DNA of 64,000 nucleotides from positions 3,542,934-3,606,933 of the forward strand of contig NC_019703.1 in assembly GCF_000317045.1 (NCBI RefSeq), given 5' to 3'. The stretch comes from Geitlerinema sp. PCC 7407 (GTDB lineage: Bacteria > Cyanobacteriota > Cyanobacteriia > PCC-7407). The notes under the pieces are model-generated. The model was not told the origin of the DNA and searched no databases. It saw only the letters and a list, made by a program, of their open reading frames with translations. Position 1 is the first letter of the stretch, and every line of letters starts with the position of its first letter. The translations under genes were made by a program, and so were the position numbers. Below, one piece after another: positions 34,217-46,240 of this stretch.

Positions 34217-35014
34217 ATGACGACTTCGCTCATTGATACGCACGTTCATATCAACTTTGACACCTTCAAAGAAGATATAGAGGCTGTGCGACAACGATGG
34301 ATAGAATCAGGTGTTGAACACCTGATTCATTCGTGTGTTGAGCCGTCTGAATTTCAGAGCATTCAGGCTTTGGCCCACCGGTTTCCCGAGGTCTTTTTTG
34401 CCGTGGGGCTACATCCGCTGGATGTGGATCAGTGGACCGCTGATATGGGCGAAGAAATCTGCCGACTGGCCCAGTCTGATGCCAAGGTTGTGGCCATTGG
34501 CGAAACGGGACTGGACTTCTACAAAGCTGACGACCGCGATCGGCAAGTTGCTGCTTTTAGGGCGCAGCTCGCGATCGCCCACCAGCTCGACTTGCCAGTC
34601 ATCATTCACTGTCGCGACGCCGCCGCAGAGATGGCTCAAATTTTGCAAGAGTTTTGGCAGCAGCAAGGTCCAGTCAAGGGCGTCATGCACTGCTGGGGTG
34701 GAACTCCCGAAGAAACACAATGGTTTCTAGACCTGGGACTCTACATCAGCTTTAGCGGCACCGTGACCTTCAAGAAAGCAACGCAGATTCAAGACTCTGC
34801 TCGCCTGGTTCCGGGCGATCGCCTTCTGGTCGAAACTGACTGTCCGTTCTTGGCGCCCGTGCCCCAACGGGGCAAGCGCAACGAGCCGGCCTTCGTTCGT
34901 CACGTCGCCGCCCAAGTCGCTCAGCTACGAGAGACATCCCTCGAGGCGATCGCGGCTCAAACCAGCCAAAACGCCCGGTGTCTTTTCAAGCTGCCTGTTG
35001 CGGTCACTCAATAA
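34217..35014 (+). CDS. tatD: TatD-family metal-dependent hydrolase/DNase
   Basis: 265 residues, TIM-barrel hydrolase. Metal-binding motifs in order: [46 protein letters not shown] and [15 protein letters not shown]. Characterised TatD proteins are 3'-5' exonucleases acting on DNA or RNA in the cytoplasm; despite the name they are not needed for Tat secretion. It lies 100 bp after rpsT on the same strand. A terminator-like hairpin at 35272-35307 closes this transcript just before the rpoB promoter. Confidence 0.95.
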   Translation: MTTSLIDTHVHINFDTFKEDIEAVRQRWIESGVEHLIHSCVEPSEFQSIQALAHRFPEVFFAVGLHPLDVDQWTADMGEEICRLAQSDAKVVAIGETGLDFYKADDRDRQVAAFRAQLAIAHQLDLPVIIHCRDAAAEMAQILQEFWQQQGPVKGVMHCWGGTPEETQWFLDLGLYISFSGTVTFKKATQIQDSARLVPGDRLLVETDCPFLAPVPQRGKRNEPAFVRHVAAQVAQLRETSLEAIAAQTSQNARCLFKLPVAVTQ

Positions 35015-35271
35015 TGCCTCGTGGTGGTCAGTTTTTCCCCATCGGCATTGACGTCTTCTCCGAGCTCGCCCCAAAGCAAATCGGCCCACTCTAGCGCGAT
35101 TGCGTCATAATGAACAATGAACAGCCGCCCGTCGACGCCTACCCCCTTTGGCCTTTGGTTCAAACATTCTGCGCATTAGGCGATCGCTATCTATTCACTG
35201 ACCAGCCACCCTTTCAGGCCAAGCGATACCGTTCTTTTGCAATAGCGACTCGTTAATCTGAATAGCTACGG
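35015..35271 (+). other. Spacer between tatD and the rpoB regulatory segment
   Basis: With the terminator and promoter that follow, bases 35015-35376 form a 362-bp gap. This first part contains nothing that I recognise. Confidence 0.4.
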
Positions 35272-35307
35272 GTCTGGGTCTTCTCACGTAGGACCTAGAC
35301 TTTTTCT
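35272..35307 (+). terminator. Terminator before rpoB
   Basis: 9-bp stem GTCTGGGTC/GACCTAGAC (one G-T pair), 11-base loop, then TTTTTCT. It ends two bases before the rpoB -35 box. Confidence 0.7.
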
Positions 35308-35308
35308 A

Positions 35309-35337
35309 TTGACATTTTCACGTACGTAGTGTAATAT
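35309..35337 (+). promoter_or_regulatory. rpoB-rpoC1-rpoC2 promoter
   Basis: TTGACA (perfect -35), 17-bp spacer, TAATAT. Predicted leader of about 30-35 nt before the ATG at 35377. Confidence 0.9.
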
Positions 35338-35376
35338 CTGGGACTCGCGCTGGGCGTGACCCGTTTGAGGAGACGC

Positions 35377-38300
35377 ATGACTGATCAACTTAATACTCTA
35401 CCCGCTTTCACTCTGCCAGACTTAGTTGAGATTCAGCGGGCTAGTTTCCGCTGGTTCCTGGAAGAAGGGCTCATCGAGGAACTTGACAGTTTTTCCCCGA
35501 TTACGGACTACACCGGCAAGCTAGAACTTCACTTCATTGGTAAGGACTATAAGCTCAAAAGTCCCAAATACGATGTAGATGAAGCCAAGCGGCGCGACAG
35601 CACCTACGCCGTCCAGATGTACGTTCCGACTCGCCTGATCAACAAAGAAACCGGCGAGATCAAAGAACAAGAAGTCTTCATCGGCGATCTTCCGCTGATG
35701 ACCGAGCGCGGTACCTTCATCATCAACGGTGCTGAGCGAGTCATTGTCAACCAGATCGTCCGGAGCCCTGGCGTCTACTACAAGTCCGAGATCGACAAAA
35801 ACGGTCGCCGGACCTACAACGCGAGCTTGATCCCCAACCGGGGCGCCTGGCTAAAATTTGAGACCGACAAAAACGATCTTGTCTGGGTTCGCATCGACAA
35901 GACCCGCAAGCTCTCGGCTCAGGTTCTCCTCAAAGCCCTCGGCCTCAGCGACAACGAGATTTTTGACGCCCTCCGTCACCCAGAATACTTCCAAAAAACC
36001 ATTGAGAAAGAAGGGCAGTACAGCGAAGATGAAGCTCTCATGGAGCTCTATCGCAAGCTGCGCCCCGGCGAACCTCCGACCGTCTCGGGCGGCGCTCAGC
36101 TTCTAGAGTCTCGTTTCTTCGATCCCAAGCGCTACGACCTAGGCAAAGTGGGTCGCTACAAGATCAACCGCAAGCTGCGCCTGAGCGTTCCGGAAGGAAC
36201 TCGCGTCCTGACCCCCCAAGACATCTTGGCGGCGATCGACTATCTCATTAACCTGGAGTTTGACATCGGATCTATCGACGACATTGACCACCTGGGTAAT
36301 CGTCGGGTCCGCTCCGTGGGTGAGCTGCTCCAAAACCAAGTGCGCGTCGGCCTCAACCGCCTAGAGCGCATCATTCGTGAGCGGATGACAGTTTCCGATG
36401 CCGACTCCCTGACCCCCGCATCCCTGGTCAACCCCAAACCGCTGGTGGCAGCCATCAAGGAATTCTTTGGTTCCTCCCAGCTGTCTCAGTTCATGGACCA
36501 AACCAATCCTCTGGCCGAGCTGACGCACAAGCGACGCCTGAGCGCCCTTGGACCGGGCGGTCTAACCCGTGAGCGCGCTGGCTTCGCTGTCCGCGATATT
36601 CACCCGTCTCACTACGGACGTATCTGCCCCATCGAGACCCCTGAAGGCCCCAACGCGGGTCTGATCGGCTCTCTGGCCACCCACGCCCGCGTCAACGCCT
36701 ATGGCTTTATCGAGACCCCCTTTAGCCGGGTCGAGAACGGCCGCGTCCTGAAAGATCAGGCGCCCATGTACATGACGGCGGACGAAGAGGACGATCTGCG
36801 GGTTGCCCCTGGCGACATCCCGATGGACGAGGAAGGCTACATCCAGGGCGAAACGGTCCCTGTCCGCTACCGCCAGGACTTCACGACGACCACCACCAAC
36901 GAGGTGGACTACGTCGCCGTGTCGCCGGTTCAGATTATTTCTGTTGCAACGTCGCTGATTCCGTTCCTTGAGCACGACGACGCAAACCGAGCGCTCATGG
37001 GCTCGAACATGCAGCGGCAGGCGGTTCCTCTGCTGCGGCCTGAGCGTCCTTTGGTCGGCACGGGCCTAGAAGCCCAGGCTGCCCGAGACTCTGGCATGGT
37101 GATCGTGAGCCGCACCGACGGAGAAGTCACCTACGTTGACGCTCGCCGGATCCGCGTTCGCGATGAGAACAATCGAGAGCACGACTACCAGATCCAAAAG
37201 TATCAGCGGTCTAACCAAGACACCTGCCTAAATCAGCGTCCGATCGTGTTTGTGGGCGATCGCGTGAGAGCAGGTCAGATCCTGGCAGACGGTTCGGCCA
37301 CCGAAGGGGGCGAACTGGCCCTAGGCCAAAACATCCTCGTCACTTACATGCCCTGGGAAGGGTACAACTACGAGGACGCGATTCTCATCAGCGAGCGCCT
37401 CGTCCATGACGACGTCTACACCTCAATTCACATCGAAAAATACGAGATTGAGGCTCGCCAAACCAAGCTTGGCCCCGAGGAAATCACTCGCGAAATTCCG
37501 AACGTGGGTGAAGACGCTCTGCGGCAGCTCGATGAGACCGGCATTATTCGGATTGGTGCCTGGGTCGAAGCCGGCGACATCCTCGTCGGTAAAGTCACGC
37601 CCAAGGGAGAGTCAGACCAGCCCCCCGAAGAAAAACTGCTGCGCGCGATCTTCGGCGAAAAAGCTCGCGACGTCCGAGACAACTCCCTGCGCGTGCCCAA
37701 CGGGGAGAAAGGCCGCGTCGTAGACGTGCGGGTCTTCACCCGAGAGCAAGGCGACGAGCTGCCGCCGGGCGCCAACATGGTGGTGCGCGTCTACGTTGCC
37801 CAGAAACGCAAGATCCAGGTGGGCGACAAGATGGCCGGCCGTCACGGCAACAAAGGCATCATCTCCCGTATCTTGCCCATCGAAGATATGCCCTATCTTC
37901 CCGACGGCACGCCCGTTGACATCGTGCTCAACCCCCTCGGTGTGCCTTCGCGGATGAACGTTGGTCAGGTCTTTGAATGCCTGCTGGGCTGGGCTGGCGA
38001 ACACCTCGACGTCCGCTTCAAGATCACGCCCTTTGACGAAATGCACGGCCCTGAAACCTCCAGAGAAACCGTGCATGGCAAGCTCCAAGAAGCCCAGGAC
38101 CACCGCCAACAAACCGACAGCCAGTACAACTGGGATTGGCTCTATAACCCTCAAGATCCGGGCAAAATCCAGGTCTACGATGGTCGGACCGGCGAACCGT
38201 TCGATCGCCCTGTCACCGTCGGCAAAGCCTACATGCTGAAGCTGGTGCACTTGGTCGACGACAAGATCCACGCCCGTTCCACCGGTCCCTACTCCTTGGT

Positions 38301-38697
38301 CACCCAGCAACCCCTGGGCGGCAAAGCCCAGCAAGGGGGTCAGCGCTTTGGAGAAATGGAAGTGTGGGCCCTCGAAGCCTTCGGGGCCGCCTATACCTTG
38401 CAAGAACTGCTGACTGTCAAATCCGACGACATGCAAGGTCGAAACGAAGCCCTCAACGCGATCGTCAAGGGCAAAGCCATTCCTCGTCCCGGCACCCCCG
38501 AGTCCTTCAAGGTCTTGATGCGAGAGCTGCAATCCCTCTGCTTGGATGTAGCAGTCCACAAAATTGACACCAAGGATGACGGCACTAGCCTCGATGAAGA
38601 AGTCGATTTGATGGCAGACGTTAACAGTCGGCGAGCTCCCTCTCGACCAACCTATGAGTCCATCTCCCGTGAGGAAATGATCGAAGAGGAAGACTAG
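35377..38697 (+). CDS. rpoB: DNA-directed RNA polymerase subunit beta
   Basis: 1106 residues, the compact cyanobacterial beta. Landmarks: [17 protein letters not shown] at the N-terminus, the fork region [32 protein letters not shown] (rifampicin pocket), [17 protein letters not shown], the catalytic-channel [13 protein letters not shown], and [26 protein letters not shown] near the end. The start was placed at ATG 35377 behind GAGGAG rather than an in-frame GTG at 35356. It is transcribed from the near-consensus promoter at 35309-35337 and followed by rpoC1 after 199 bp. Confidence 0.99.
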   Translation: MTDQLNTLPAFTLPDLVEIQRASFRWFLEEGLIEELDSFSPITDYTGKLELHFIGKDYKLKSPKYDVDEAKRRDSTYAVQMYVPTRLINKETGEIKEQEVFIGDLPLMTERGTFIINGAERVIVNQIVRSPGVYYKSEIDKNGRRTYNASLIPNRGAWLKFETDKNDLVWVRIDKTRKLSAQVLLKALGLSDNEIFDALRHPEYFQKTIEKEGQYSEDEALMELYRKLRPGEPPTVSGGAQLLESRFFDPKRYDLGKVGRYKINRKLRLSVPEGTRVLTPQDILAAIDYLINLEFDIGSIDDIDHLGNRRVRSVGELLQNQVRVGLNRLERIIRERMTVSDADSLTPASLVNPKPLVAAIKEFFGSSQLSQFMDQTNPLAELTHKRRLSALGPGGLTRERAGFAVRDIHPSHYGRICPIETPEGPNAGLIGSLATHARVNAYGFIETPFSRVENGRVLKDQAPMYMTADEEDDLRVAPGDIPMDEEGYIQGETVPVRYRQDFTTTTTNEVDYVAVSPVQIISVATSLIPFLEHDDANRALMGSNMQRQAVPLLRPERPLVGTGLEAQAARDSGMVIVSRTDGEVTYVDARRIRVRDENNREHDYQIQKYQRSNQDTCLNQRPIVFVGDRVRAGQILADGSATEGGELALGQNILVTYMPWEGYNYEDAILISERLVHDDVYTSIHIEKYEIEARQTKLGPEEITREIPNVGEDALRQLDETGIIRIGAWVEAGDILVGKVTPKGESDQPPEEKLLRAIFGEKARDVRDNSLRVPNGEKGRVVDVRVFTREQGDELPPGANMVVRVYVAQKRKIQVGDKMAGRHGNKGIISRILPIEDMPYLPDGTPVDIVLNPLGVPSRMNVGQVFECLLGWAGEHLDVRFKITPFDEMHGPETSRETVHGKLQEAQDHRQQTDSQYNWDWLYNPQDPGKIQVYDGRTGEPFDRPVTVGKAYMLKLVHLVDDKIHARSTGPYSLVTQQPLGGKAQQGGQRFGEMEVWALEAFGAAYTLQELLTVKSDDMQGRNEALNAIVKGKAIPRPGTPESFKVLMRELQSLCLDVAVHKIDTKDDGTSLDEEVDLMADVNSRRAPSRPTYESISREEMIEEED

Positions 38698-38896
38698 AGC
38701 CGTCCCAGGGTGGGGAAGTCAGCCTTCAAAAGCTCGAAGTCGCTGCTTCCTCACCCACTTGAAACTTTCCTGACAACTCAAGCGTTGAGCCGGGCCATCT
38801 TCACCCCCTCAGAGCTCGCTCAACCCTCCTTTGAGACGTAGCGCTCATAATTTCAGAACGAAGCAAGCCAGTAGACATAAGGAAAGGCTGTAAGTG

Positions 38897-40789
38897 ATGC
38901 CGAAGCTAGAACAGCGGTTTGATTACGTCAAAATTGGTCTGGCATCGCCGGATCGAATTCGGCAGTGGGGCGAGCGAACCCTGCCCAACGGTCAGCTAGT
39001 GGGAGAGGTTACCAAACCTGAAACCATCAACTACCGGACTCTCAAGCCGGAAATGGACGGTCTTTTCTGTGAGCGGATCTTTGGACCCGCAAAAGACTGG
39101 GAATGCCACTGCGGAAAATATAAGCGGGTGCGTCACCGGGGCATCGTTTGCGAGCGCTGCGGTGTCGAGGTTACAGAATCCCGCGTTCGGCGTCACCGCA
39201 TGGGGTATATCAAGCTGGCTGCTCCCGTAGCCCACGTTTGGTACCTCAAGGGAATTCCCAGCTACATGGCGATCTTGCTGGACATGCCGCTGCGCGATGT
39301 CGAGCAAATTGTTTATTTCAACGCCTATGTGGTGTTGAATCCTGGCAATGCTGACAACCTTGCCTACAAACAGCTGCTGACCGAAGACCAGTGGCTCGAG
39401 ATTGAAGATCAGCTCTACAGCGAAGACTCTCAGCTGGTGGGAGTCGAAGTTGGTATCGGGGCAGAAGCGCTGGAGCGCCTGCTGCAAGACATTCAGCTGG
39501 AAGAAGAGGCAGAAAAGCTCCGGGAAGAAATCGCCACCTCCAAGGGCCAAAAGCGCGCCAAGCTGATCAAGCGCCTGCGGGTGATTGACAACTTCATCGC
39601 GACGGGCGCTCAGCCGGACTGGATGGTGCTGTCCTACATTCCGGTGATTCCGCCCGACCTGCGGCCTATGGTCCAGCTAGACGGGGGCCGCTTCGCGACC
39701 TCTGACCTGAATGACCTCTATCGGCGCGTCATCAACCGCAACAACCGTTTGGCGCGTCTGCAGGAAATCCTGGCGCCTGAAATTATTGTCCGCAACGAGA
39801 AGCGGATGCTACAGGAGGCCGTGGATGCCCTGATTGACAACGGTCGCCGGGGCCGGACGGTGGTGGGCGCCAACAACCGCCCTCTGAAGTCGCTCTCGGA
39901 CATCATTGAAGGTAAGCAGGGCCGTTTCCGCCAAAACCTCCTGGGTAAGCGGGTTGACTACTCTGGTCGTTCGGTCATCGTGGTGGGTCCGAAGCTTCGG
40001 ATTCATCAGTGCGGTTTGCCGCGGGAGATGGCGATCGAGCTCTTCCAGCCTTTTGTGATTCATCGGCTGATTCGTCAGGGCCTAGTGAACAACATCAAGG
40101 CGGCGAAAAAGCTGATCCAGCGGGGTGATTCTAGCGTTTGGGATGTGCTGGAAGAGGTGATCGATGGTCACCCTGTCCTGCTAAACCGAGCCCCGACGCT
40201 GCACCGCTTGGGCATCCAAGCCTTTGAGCCGATCTTGGTGGAGGGGCGCGCAATTCAGCTGCACCCGCTGGTGTGTCCTGCGTTCAACGCGGACTTCGAC
40301 GGAGACCAGATGGCGGTGCACGTGCCGCTCTCTCTGGAGTCCCAGGCAGAAGCTCGACTGCTGATGCTGGCGTCCAACAACATTCTTTCGCCTGCAACGG
40401 GGCGGCCGATTGTGACGCCGAGTCAGGACATGGTGTTGGGCTGCTATTACTTGACGGCTCACAACCCTACTAGCATGAAGGGCTCTGGACGCTACTTTGC
40501 CAACCTTGAGGACGCCATTGTGGCTTTTGAGCAGCAGCAGGTAGATCTGCACGCCTATATTTGGGTGCGCTTTGACGGCGCCGTTGATGCGGATGAGGCA
40601 GAAGGTGAGCCGGAGATCGAGGAGGCCGCTGACGGCACGAGAGTCAAGCTGTACAAGGGTGTGAAGTCGGGCATTCCTCTGCGGCGGGTTCGGGAGGATG
40701 AGAATGGGGAAGTGATTTCCCAGTATGTCTGGACCACACCGGGTCGCATTATCTTCAACAAGACCATTCAGGACGTTCTGGCAGTCTAG
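38897..40789 (+). CDS. rpoC1: DNA-directed RNA polymerase subunit gamma (N-terminal part of beta')
   Basis: 630 residues. In cyanobacteria beta' is split in two; this half carries the zinc-binding CHCGKYKR...CERCGVEV, the active-site magnesium motif NADFDGDQM and the bridge-approach segment [22 protein letters not shown]. The ATG at 38897 is directly preceded by an in-frame GTG; AAGGAAAGG lies upstream. It is followed by rpoC2 after 87 bp with no terminator. Third-codon-position use becomes noticeably more G/T-rich in its later part than in rpoB. Confidence 0.99.
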   Translation: MPKLEQRFDYVKIGLASPDRIRQWGERTLPNGQLVGEVTKPETINYRTLKPEMDGLFCERIFGPAKDWECHCGKYKRVRHRGIVCERCGVEVTESRVRRHRMGYIKLAAPVAHVWYLKGIPSYMAILLDMPLRDVEQIVYFNAYVVLNPGNADNLAYKQLLTEDQWLEIEDQLYSEDSQLVGVEVGIGAEALERLLQDIQLEEEAEKLREEIATSKGQKRAKLIKRLRVIDNFIATGAQPDWMVLSYIPVIPPDLRPMVQLDGGRFATSDLNDLYRRVINRNNRLARLQEILAPEIIVRNEKRMLQEAVDALIDNGRRGRTVVGANNRPLKSLSDIIEGKQGRFRQNLLGKRVDYSGRSVIVVGPKLRIHQCGLPREMAIELFQPFVIHRLIRQGLVNNIKAAKKLIQRGDSSVWDVLEEVIDGHPVLLNRAPTLHRLGIQAFEPILVEGRAIQLHPLVCPAFNADFDGDQMAVHVPLSLESQAEARLLMLASNNILSPATGRPIVTPSQDMVLGCYYLTAHNPTSMKGSGRYFANLEDAIVAFEQQQVDLHAYIWVRFDGAVDADEAEGEPEIEEAADGTRVKLYKGVKSGIPLRRVREDENGEVISQYVWTTPGRIIFNKTIQDVLAV

Positions 40790-40876
40790 GAGTCGACTGG
40801 AGCTGCCCTTCGCTCGAAGTGGCAGCTCGGACTGGGTCAGAACGCAGCAGTATAGGGAAGAGGCGCAAGGTTAACG

Positions 40877-43800
40877 ATGGCACAGCAAAATTCTGGTCAG
40901 AAGCCCGAGCAGGTGGTTTTTCGCAACCGAGTCGTTGATAAGGGACAGCTCAAGAAGCTGATCGCGTGGGCGTTTACCCATTACGGGACGGCTCGTACGG
41001 CGCAGGTGGCTGACGAGCTCAAGGGCTTGGGCTTCCAGTATGCGACGCGGGCGGGGGTGTCGATCAGCGTTGATGATTTGAAGGTCCCTCCCAGTAAGCG
41101 TCAATTGCTGGAGTCTGCGGAGCAGAAGATTCGGGCAACGGAGGAGCGCTACTCTCGCGGCGAGATTACGGAGGTGGAGCGATTCCAGAAGGTGATTGAC
41201 ACCTGGAATGGCACCAGTGAAGAGCTCAAGGATGAGGTGGTTCGCTATTTCCGCTCGAACGACCCGCTGAATTCGGTGTACATGATGGCGTTCTCGGGAG
41301 CGCGGGGTAATATTTCCCAGGTTCGCCAGCTGGTGGGCATGCGGGGCCTGATGGCGGATCCGCAAGGGGAAATTATTGATATTCCGATTAAGACCAATTT
41401 CCGAGAGGGTCTGACGGTTACGGAGTACATTATTTCGTCTTACGGCGCTCGTAAGGGTCTGGTAGACACGGCGCTGCGGACGGCGGACTCGGGTTATCTG
41501 ACGCGCCGTCTGGTGGATGTGTCTCAGGATGTGATTATTCGAGAGATCGACTGCGGAACGGAGCGCGGCATTACAATCCGGCCGATGACGGATGGCGATC
41601 GCGTGCTGATCCCGCTGGGCGATCGCCTGCTGGGTCGAGTCTTGGCTCGGGATGTTGTGCATCCTGAAACGGGCGAGGTGATCGCGACGCGCAACCAAGA
41701 TATTTCTGAAGACTTGGCGCGGTTGATCGATCGCTCTGGGGTTGCCAGTGTGGTGGTGCGATCGCCCCTCACCTGCGAGGCCACTCGCTCGGTGTGTCAG
41801 CACTGCTACGGCTGGAGCTTGGCCCACGCCCACTTTGTGGATCTCGGAGAAGCCGTGGGGATCATTGCGGCTCAGTCCATTGGTGAGCCGGGTACCCAGC
41901 TGACGATGCGGACCTTCCACACGGGCGGCGTCTTCACCGGAGAAATGGCTCGTCTGGTGCGCGCTCCCTTCGACGGCGTGATTCGTCACCCCAAACGACT
42001 GCGGGCTCGCGCCTTCCGGACCCGTCACGGCGACGACGCGCTGGTGATCGAGAGCAACATCGAGGTAATCCTCGAGGGCGAGAACAACCGCAAGGAAACC
42101 ATCAGCATTCCCCAGAGTTCGACCCTCTACACCCAAGACGGCGATCGCGTCATCAAAGACCAGATGCTGGCCGAAGTCTTGCTGGGTGGTCGCGGTCGCA
42201 AATCCACCGAGAAAGCGACCAAAGACGTGGCCTCCGACCTCGCTGGCGAAGTGCGCTTTGACCAGGTCCAGCCGGAAGAAAAGAAAGACCGTCAGGGCAA
42301 CACCACCCGCATCGCTCAGCGAGGCGGCCTGATCTGGGTTCTCTCGGGTGAGGTGTACAACCTGCTGCCGGGCGCAGAACCGACGGTCAAAAACGGCGAT
42401 CGCGTTGGCGACAACGACGTTCTCGCCGAAACCAAACTCGTCACCGAGCACGGCGGTCTCGTACGTCTTCCCCAAGAAAACGAGGGTAAAGGCGGCCGCG
42501 AAGTCGAGATCATCACCGCCTCCGTCCTGCTCGACCAAGCGCAAGTTCGCGCCGAAAGCTACCAAGGCCGCGAGCACTACCTGATCGAGACCAGCAACGG
42601 TCAGCGCTTCTCCCTCAAAGCCGCTCCCGGCACCAAAGTCCTGAGTAACCAAGTCGTTGCCGAGCTCATCGACGATCGCTACCGCACCAACACCGGCGGC
42701 ATCATCAAATTCTCCGGCGTCGAAGTCTCCAAAAAAGGCAAAGCCAAGCAAGGCTACGAAGTGATCCAGGGCGGCACCATCCTCTGGATTCCGGAAGAAG
42801 CCCACGAAGTCAACAAAGACATCTCCCTGCTCATGGTGGAAGACGGCCAGTACGTCGAAGCCGGCACCGAGGTTGTCAAAGACATCTTCTGCCAGAGCAG
42901 CGGCGTCGTAGAAGTCACGCAGAAAAACGACATTCTGCGCGAGATCGTCATCAAGCCCGGCGATCTGCACATGGTGGATCATCCAGATGAAATGATCAGC
43001 CAAGACGGTAGTCTCGCCAACGCGGGTCAAGAAGTTCTGCCCGGCGTCACCGCCACCGAACTTCGCTACATCGAGTATGTGGAAACCCCCGAAGGCCCCG
43101 CCGTCCTGCTGCGTCCTGTCACCGAGTTCCACGTCCCCGACGACCCCGCCGTCCCGAGCCAAGAGTCCACGGTTGCCGAAGGCCCCGAGGACGCTGGCCG
43201 CTCCATCCGTCTGCGCGCTATCCAGCGGATTCCGTACAAAGACGGCGAGCGCGTCAAATCGGTCGAGGGTCTAGAGCTGCTGAGAACCCAACTCATTCTT
43301 GAAATCGATCAAGAAGGGCCCCAGCCTCTGGCCGCCGACATCGAGCTCATTCCCGATGAGGAAGATTCCGAGGTCCTGCGCCTCCAGCTCGTGATCTTGG
43401 AATCCCTCGTGATTCGCCGTGACGTCGCCGCTGATCCCACTCAAGGCAGCACTCACACCCGTCTCCTTGTCCAAGACGGCGACCAGATCGCAGCCGGTGC
43501 AGTCGTTGCCCGCACCGAGATCCAGTGTAAGGAAGCAGGTGAAGTACGCGGTATTCGCGAAGGCAGCGAAGCCATTCGTCGTGTGCTGGTGGTTCGCAGC
43601 GCCGATCGCTTCTCCATCAACACCGAGGGCAAGAAAGTCACCGTCAAGCCCGGCGATCTCATCGTTGCTGGCTCAACCCTAGCGCCGGGTCTCGTCGCTG
43701 AAGAGTCAGGCCAGGTTGTGGGGGTGACCGATAGTGAAATTGTGCTGCGCATTGCACGTCCCTATCGCGTCTCTCCCGGTGCCGTCCTGCACGTCGATGA

Positions 43801-44848
43801 CGGCAGCCTGGTTCAGCGGGGCGACAATCTGGTGCTGCTGGTGTTTGAGCGGGCCAAGACGGGCGACATCATTCAGGGTCTCCCGAGAATTGAGGAGCTG
43901 CTGGAAGCCCGCAAACCGAAAGAGGCCTGTGTCTTGGCAGTTCGCCCGGGTAATGCTCAGGTGGTCTTCAACGAAGACGAAGCTGTCGAGATCAAGATCA
44001 TCGAGGATGACGGCGTCATCACCGAGTACCCCATCGGCTCTGGCCAAAACGTCATTGTGTCCGATGGCCAGCGGGTCAACGTCGCGGAGCGTCTCACGGA
44101 TGGCCCTGCGAACCCCCACGAAATTCTCGAGAGCCTCTTCCGATTCCATCGGGAAAGCAAGGGCGTTCACGAAGCGGCGCTGATCAGCCTCGAGGCGGTT
44201 CAGACGTTCCTGGTGAACGAAGTGCAGTCGGTGTACCAGTCTCAGGGCATCGATATCTCTGACAAGCACATCGAAGTGATCGTGCGTCAGATGACGTCCA
44301 AGGCTCGGATCGACGATGGCGGTGATACGACGATGCTGCCGGGTGAGCTGGTCGAGCTCTACCAGGTGGAGCAAGTCAACGAAGCCATGTCGATCACGGG
44401 TGGCGCGCCGGCTGAGTACACGCCGGTCCTGCTGGGCATCACCAAGGCATCGCTGAACACGGACAGCTTTATTTCGGCAGCGAGCTTCCAGGAAACGACT
44501 CGCGTCCTGACGGAAGCCGCGATCGAAGGCAAGTCCGACTGGCTGCGAGGTCTGAAGGAAAACGTGATCATCGGTCGTCTGATTCCGGCGGGTACGGGCT
44601 TCAATGCCTACGAGGAGGTTTCGAGCACGGACGTCGATCTGTCCTATGACGGCAGCAGCATTCTCGATGAGGATGTTGATTTCCAAAATGTCGTGCTTGA
44701 CGATCGCACCGCTCGTAGCTACGGTCTGGAGCCGGGCTTCGAAGACCGGATGGGTTATGGCTTTGAATCTCGTCTGCGAGATGATTTGCCATCGCCCATC
44801 CTGGATGACGGAGAGTCCTACGACGCGATGGACGAAGAGGACGAGTAA
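40877..44848 (+). CDS. rpoC2: DNA-directed RNA polymerase subunit beta' (C-terminal part)
   Basis: 1323 residues. It begins with the region following the split ([19 protein letters not shown]), includes [29 protein letters not shown] (bridge helix/trigger loop region), a Cys cluster ([14 protein letters not shown]), and [26 protein letters not shown] (trigger loop). A very large insertion of repeated sandwich-barrel motifs follows, as is usual for cyanobacterial rpoC2, before the conserved end ([30 protein letters not shown]). The protein ends in an acidic tail. A strong terminator follows 36 bp after the stop. Confidence 0.99.
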   Translation: MAQQNSGQKPEQVVFRNRVVDKGQLKKLIAWAFTHYGTARTAQVADELKGLGFQYATRAGVSISVDDLKVPPSKRQLLESAEQKIRATEERYSRGEITEVERFQKVIDTWNGTSEELKDEVVRYFRSNDPLNSVYMMAFSGARGNISQVRQLVGMRGLMADPQGEIIDIPIKTNFREGLTVTEYIISSYGARKGLVDTALRTADSGYLTRRLVDVSQDVIIREIDCGTERGITIRPMTDGDRVLIPLGDRLLGRVLARDVVHPETGEVIATRNQDISEDLARLIDRSGVASVVVRSPLTCEATRSVCQHCYGWSLAHAHFVDLGEAVGIIAAQSIGEPGTQLTMRTFHTGGVFTGEMARLVRAPFDGVIRHPKRLRARAFRTRHGDDALVIESNIEVILEGENNRKETISIPQSSTLYTQDGDRVIKDQMLAEVLLGGRGRKSTEKATKDVASDLAGEVRFDQVQPEEKKDRQGNTTRIAQRGGLIWVLSGEVYNLLPGAEPTVKNGDRVGDNDVLAETKLVTEHGGLVRLPQENEGKGGREVEIITASVLLDQAQVRAESYQGREHYLIETSNGQRFSLKAAPGTKVLSNQVVAELIDDRYRTNTGGIIKFSGVEVSKKGKAKQGYEVIQGGTILWIPEEAHEVNKDISLLMVEDGQYVEAGTEVVKDIFCQSSGVVEVTQKNDILREIVIKPGDLHMVDHPDEMISQDGSLANAGQEVLPGVTATELRYIEYVETPEGPAVLLRPVTEFHVPDDPAVPSQESTVAEGPEDAGRSIRLRAIQRIPYKDGERVKSVEGLELLRTQLILEIDQEGPQPLAADIELIPDEEDSEVLRLQLVILESLVIRRDVAADPTQGSTHTRLLVQDGDQIAAGAVVARTEIQCKEAGEVRGIREGSEAIRRVLVVRSADRFSINTEGKKVTVKPGDLIVAGSTLAPGLVAEESGQVVGVTDSEIVLRIARPYRVSPGAVLHVDDGSLVQRGDNLVLLVFERAKTGDIIQGLPRIEELLEARKPKEACVLAVRPGNAQVVFNEDEAVEIKIIEDDGVITEYPIGSGQNVIVSDGQRVNVAERLTDGPANPHEILESLFRFHRESKGVHEAALISLEAVQTFLVNEVQSVYQSQGIDISDKHIEVIVRQMTSKARIDDGGDTTMLPGELVELYQVEQVNEAMSITGGAPAEYTPVLLGITKASLNTDSFISAASFQETTRVLTEAAIEGKSDWLRGLKENVIIGRLIPAGTGFNAYEEVSSTDVDLSYDGSSILDEDVDFQNVVLDDRTARSYGLEPGFEDRMGYGFESRLRDDLPSPILDDGESYDAMDEEDE

Positions 44849-44883
44849 GCGATCGCCTTGAGGTCGTCGCCTCGATAACCAGA

Positions 44884-44922
44884 ATCCCCCTCTAACCTAA
44901 GGGTCAGAGGGGGATATTTTTG
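44884..44922 (+). terminator. Terminator of the rpoB-rpoC1-rpoC2 operon
   Basis: Perfect 10-bp stem ATCCCCCTCT/AGAGGGGGAT with a 12-base loop, followed by ATTTTTG. Confidence 0.94.
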
Positions 44923-44946
44923 CTGACCCAGAAAGGGGCGATCACC

Positions 44947-45774
44947 CTAGAGCAGCTTCTCTAGGCCGTAGACCAAGGACTTGAGCTGCAGGACTTTGCG
45001 GACGGTCAGCAGCACGCCCGGCATGTAGCACGCGCGATCGGAGGTGTCGTGACGCAGGATGTAGGTCTCCCCCGGCGACCCAAAAATCACCTCTTGGTGC
45101 GCGATCAGCCCCGGCAAGCGAATGCTGTGAATGCGAATGCCTTCCCCAGCCTCGGCCCCTCGAGCCCCTTTCATCTTCTCGGTCTCTTCGACCAGAGGAG
45201 GGTTAAAGGTTTTGCCCATTTCTGCGAGCAGCTCCGCCGTTTTGACGGCGGTGCCGCTGGGCGCATCGGCTTTTTGATTGTGGTGCAGCTCGATAATTTC
45301 TACGTGATCGTAGTGCTTGGAGGCCTGAATCGCAGCCTGCTGCAATAGGACCATCCCAATGGAGAAGTTGGGAATGAGGGCGCATCCCATGCTGGCTTTG
45401 TCTGCAAACTCGGCTAGCTCCTGAATTTGCTCAGGGCTCAGACCCGTGGTGCCCACCACGGGCCGCACACCGTAGGCGATCGCCGCCCGAATGTTCTCAT
45501 ATACCGATTTAGGATGGGTAAAATCCACCAAGACCGCCGGATCGCGCTGCTGAGCCGCAAACGCCAGCGTCGCCTCCAGATCCTGCGTGATTGGCACCTC
45601 TAGAGGACCACACCCCGCCACTTCCCCTGCGTCCTTCCCCTGGCATTCTGGCGATAGATCTACAGCACCTAACAAGGTCATATCCGGTGCACTGGCTACA
45701 GCTTTCACCACCTCACGGCCCATCTTACCGGCTGCCCCATTGACCACGACCGGAATTTGCAGTTGAGTCGCCAT
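44947..45774 (-). CDS. dapB: 4-hydroxy-tetrahydrodipicolinate reductase
   Basis: 275 residues. NAD(P)H-dependent enzyme of lysine/diaminopimelate synthesis. The N-terminal nucleotide-binding motif is [18 protein letters not shown]; the catalytic and substrate motif is [20 protein letters not shown] (His and Lys of the active site). [10 protein letters not shown] and [14 protein letters not shown] are also typical. The start is ATG at 45774 (MATQLQIPV); the open frame continues upstream to 45885 only because it runs into the end of an insertion element. It converges on rpoC2. Confidence 0.96.
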   Translation of the reverse strand: MATQLQIPVVVNGAAGKMGREVVKAVASAPDMTLLGAVDLSPECQGKDAGEVAGCGPLEVPITQDLEATLAFAAQQRDPAVLVDFTHPKSVYENIRAAIAYGVRPVVGTTGLSPEQIQELAEFADKASMGCALIPNFSIGMVLLQQAAIQASKHYDHVEIIELHHNQKADAPSGTAVKTAELLAEMGKTFNPPLVEETEKMKGARGAEAGEGIRIHSIRLPGLIAHQEVIFGSPGETYILRHDTSDRACYMPGVLLTVRKVLQLKSLVYGLEKLL

Positions 45775-45818
45775 ACTTAAAGATCTACTTTTGTCGCAAT
45801 AAGGGCATTCTAGGACAC

Positions 45819-45900
45819 GTGACATACTCCTACACCGACACTGACATATACGGTGTAGGCTGCTCAGTGACCCCTGATAACCCATCGGGCGTTTCCTGAG
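45819..45900. repeat. IS200/IS605 right-end palindrome shared with the miniature elements
   Basis: GTGACATACTCC is followed by CTACACCG...CGGTGTAG (45829-45857 region), GTGACCCCTG and CATCGGGCGTTTCCTGAGCT. The same blocks, in the same order, form one end of both miniature elements. The arms differ in sequence (ACACCG against ACGCTG) yet still pair, so the hairpin is conserved by compensation. Confidence 0.75.
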
Positions 45901-46240
45901 CTTTATTGATGAAATGCCCTACCGCCAAAGACTTGATGTTGACCGCTGCATTGTGGTCACGGTCTATCGTCAGCCCGCACTCAGGACAGGCATGAATCCT
46001 GTCCTCAAGTGTCTTGGGAACTTTGACTCCGCAGCCAGAGCAGTCCTGAGACGTGCCGCTGGGATTCACTGCAACCGTCAACAACCCGGCTCTTTCAGCC
46101 TTGACTGCCAAGATTTGCAGGAACTGGCCCTAGCCAGCATCGTGAGTTGACTTTGCCAGTTTGCTCCTGGCAATGCCTCGAATATTCAGCTTTTCATGGG
46201 CGACATGCTTTCCCTGGGATACAAGGCTCAGAGGGCATGA
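45830..46240 (-). pseudogene. tnpB (IS200/IS605 OrfB) C-terminal remnant with nonsense mutation
   Basis: On the minus strand the reading is HVAHEKLNIRGIARSKLAKS, then THDAG, a TAG stop (46130-46132) exactly where relatives have the Trp of DAGWGQFL, then GQFLQILAVKAERAGLL. It continues in the same frame into the zinc ribbon (CSGCG...CPECG) and RuvC-III (DRDHNAAVNI). So the reading frame is intact except for a TGG to TAG change. Upstream of about 46240 the similarity is lost, so the N-terminal half is deleted or decayed. It lies next to its own right-end palindrome. It cannot make a functional nuclease. Confidence 0.85.

Noticed and set aside
45775-45885. N-terminal extension of dapB
   Set aside because: The extra 37 residues come from translation through the insertion-element end; the family starts at the ATG at 45774.
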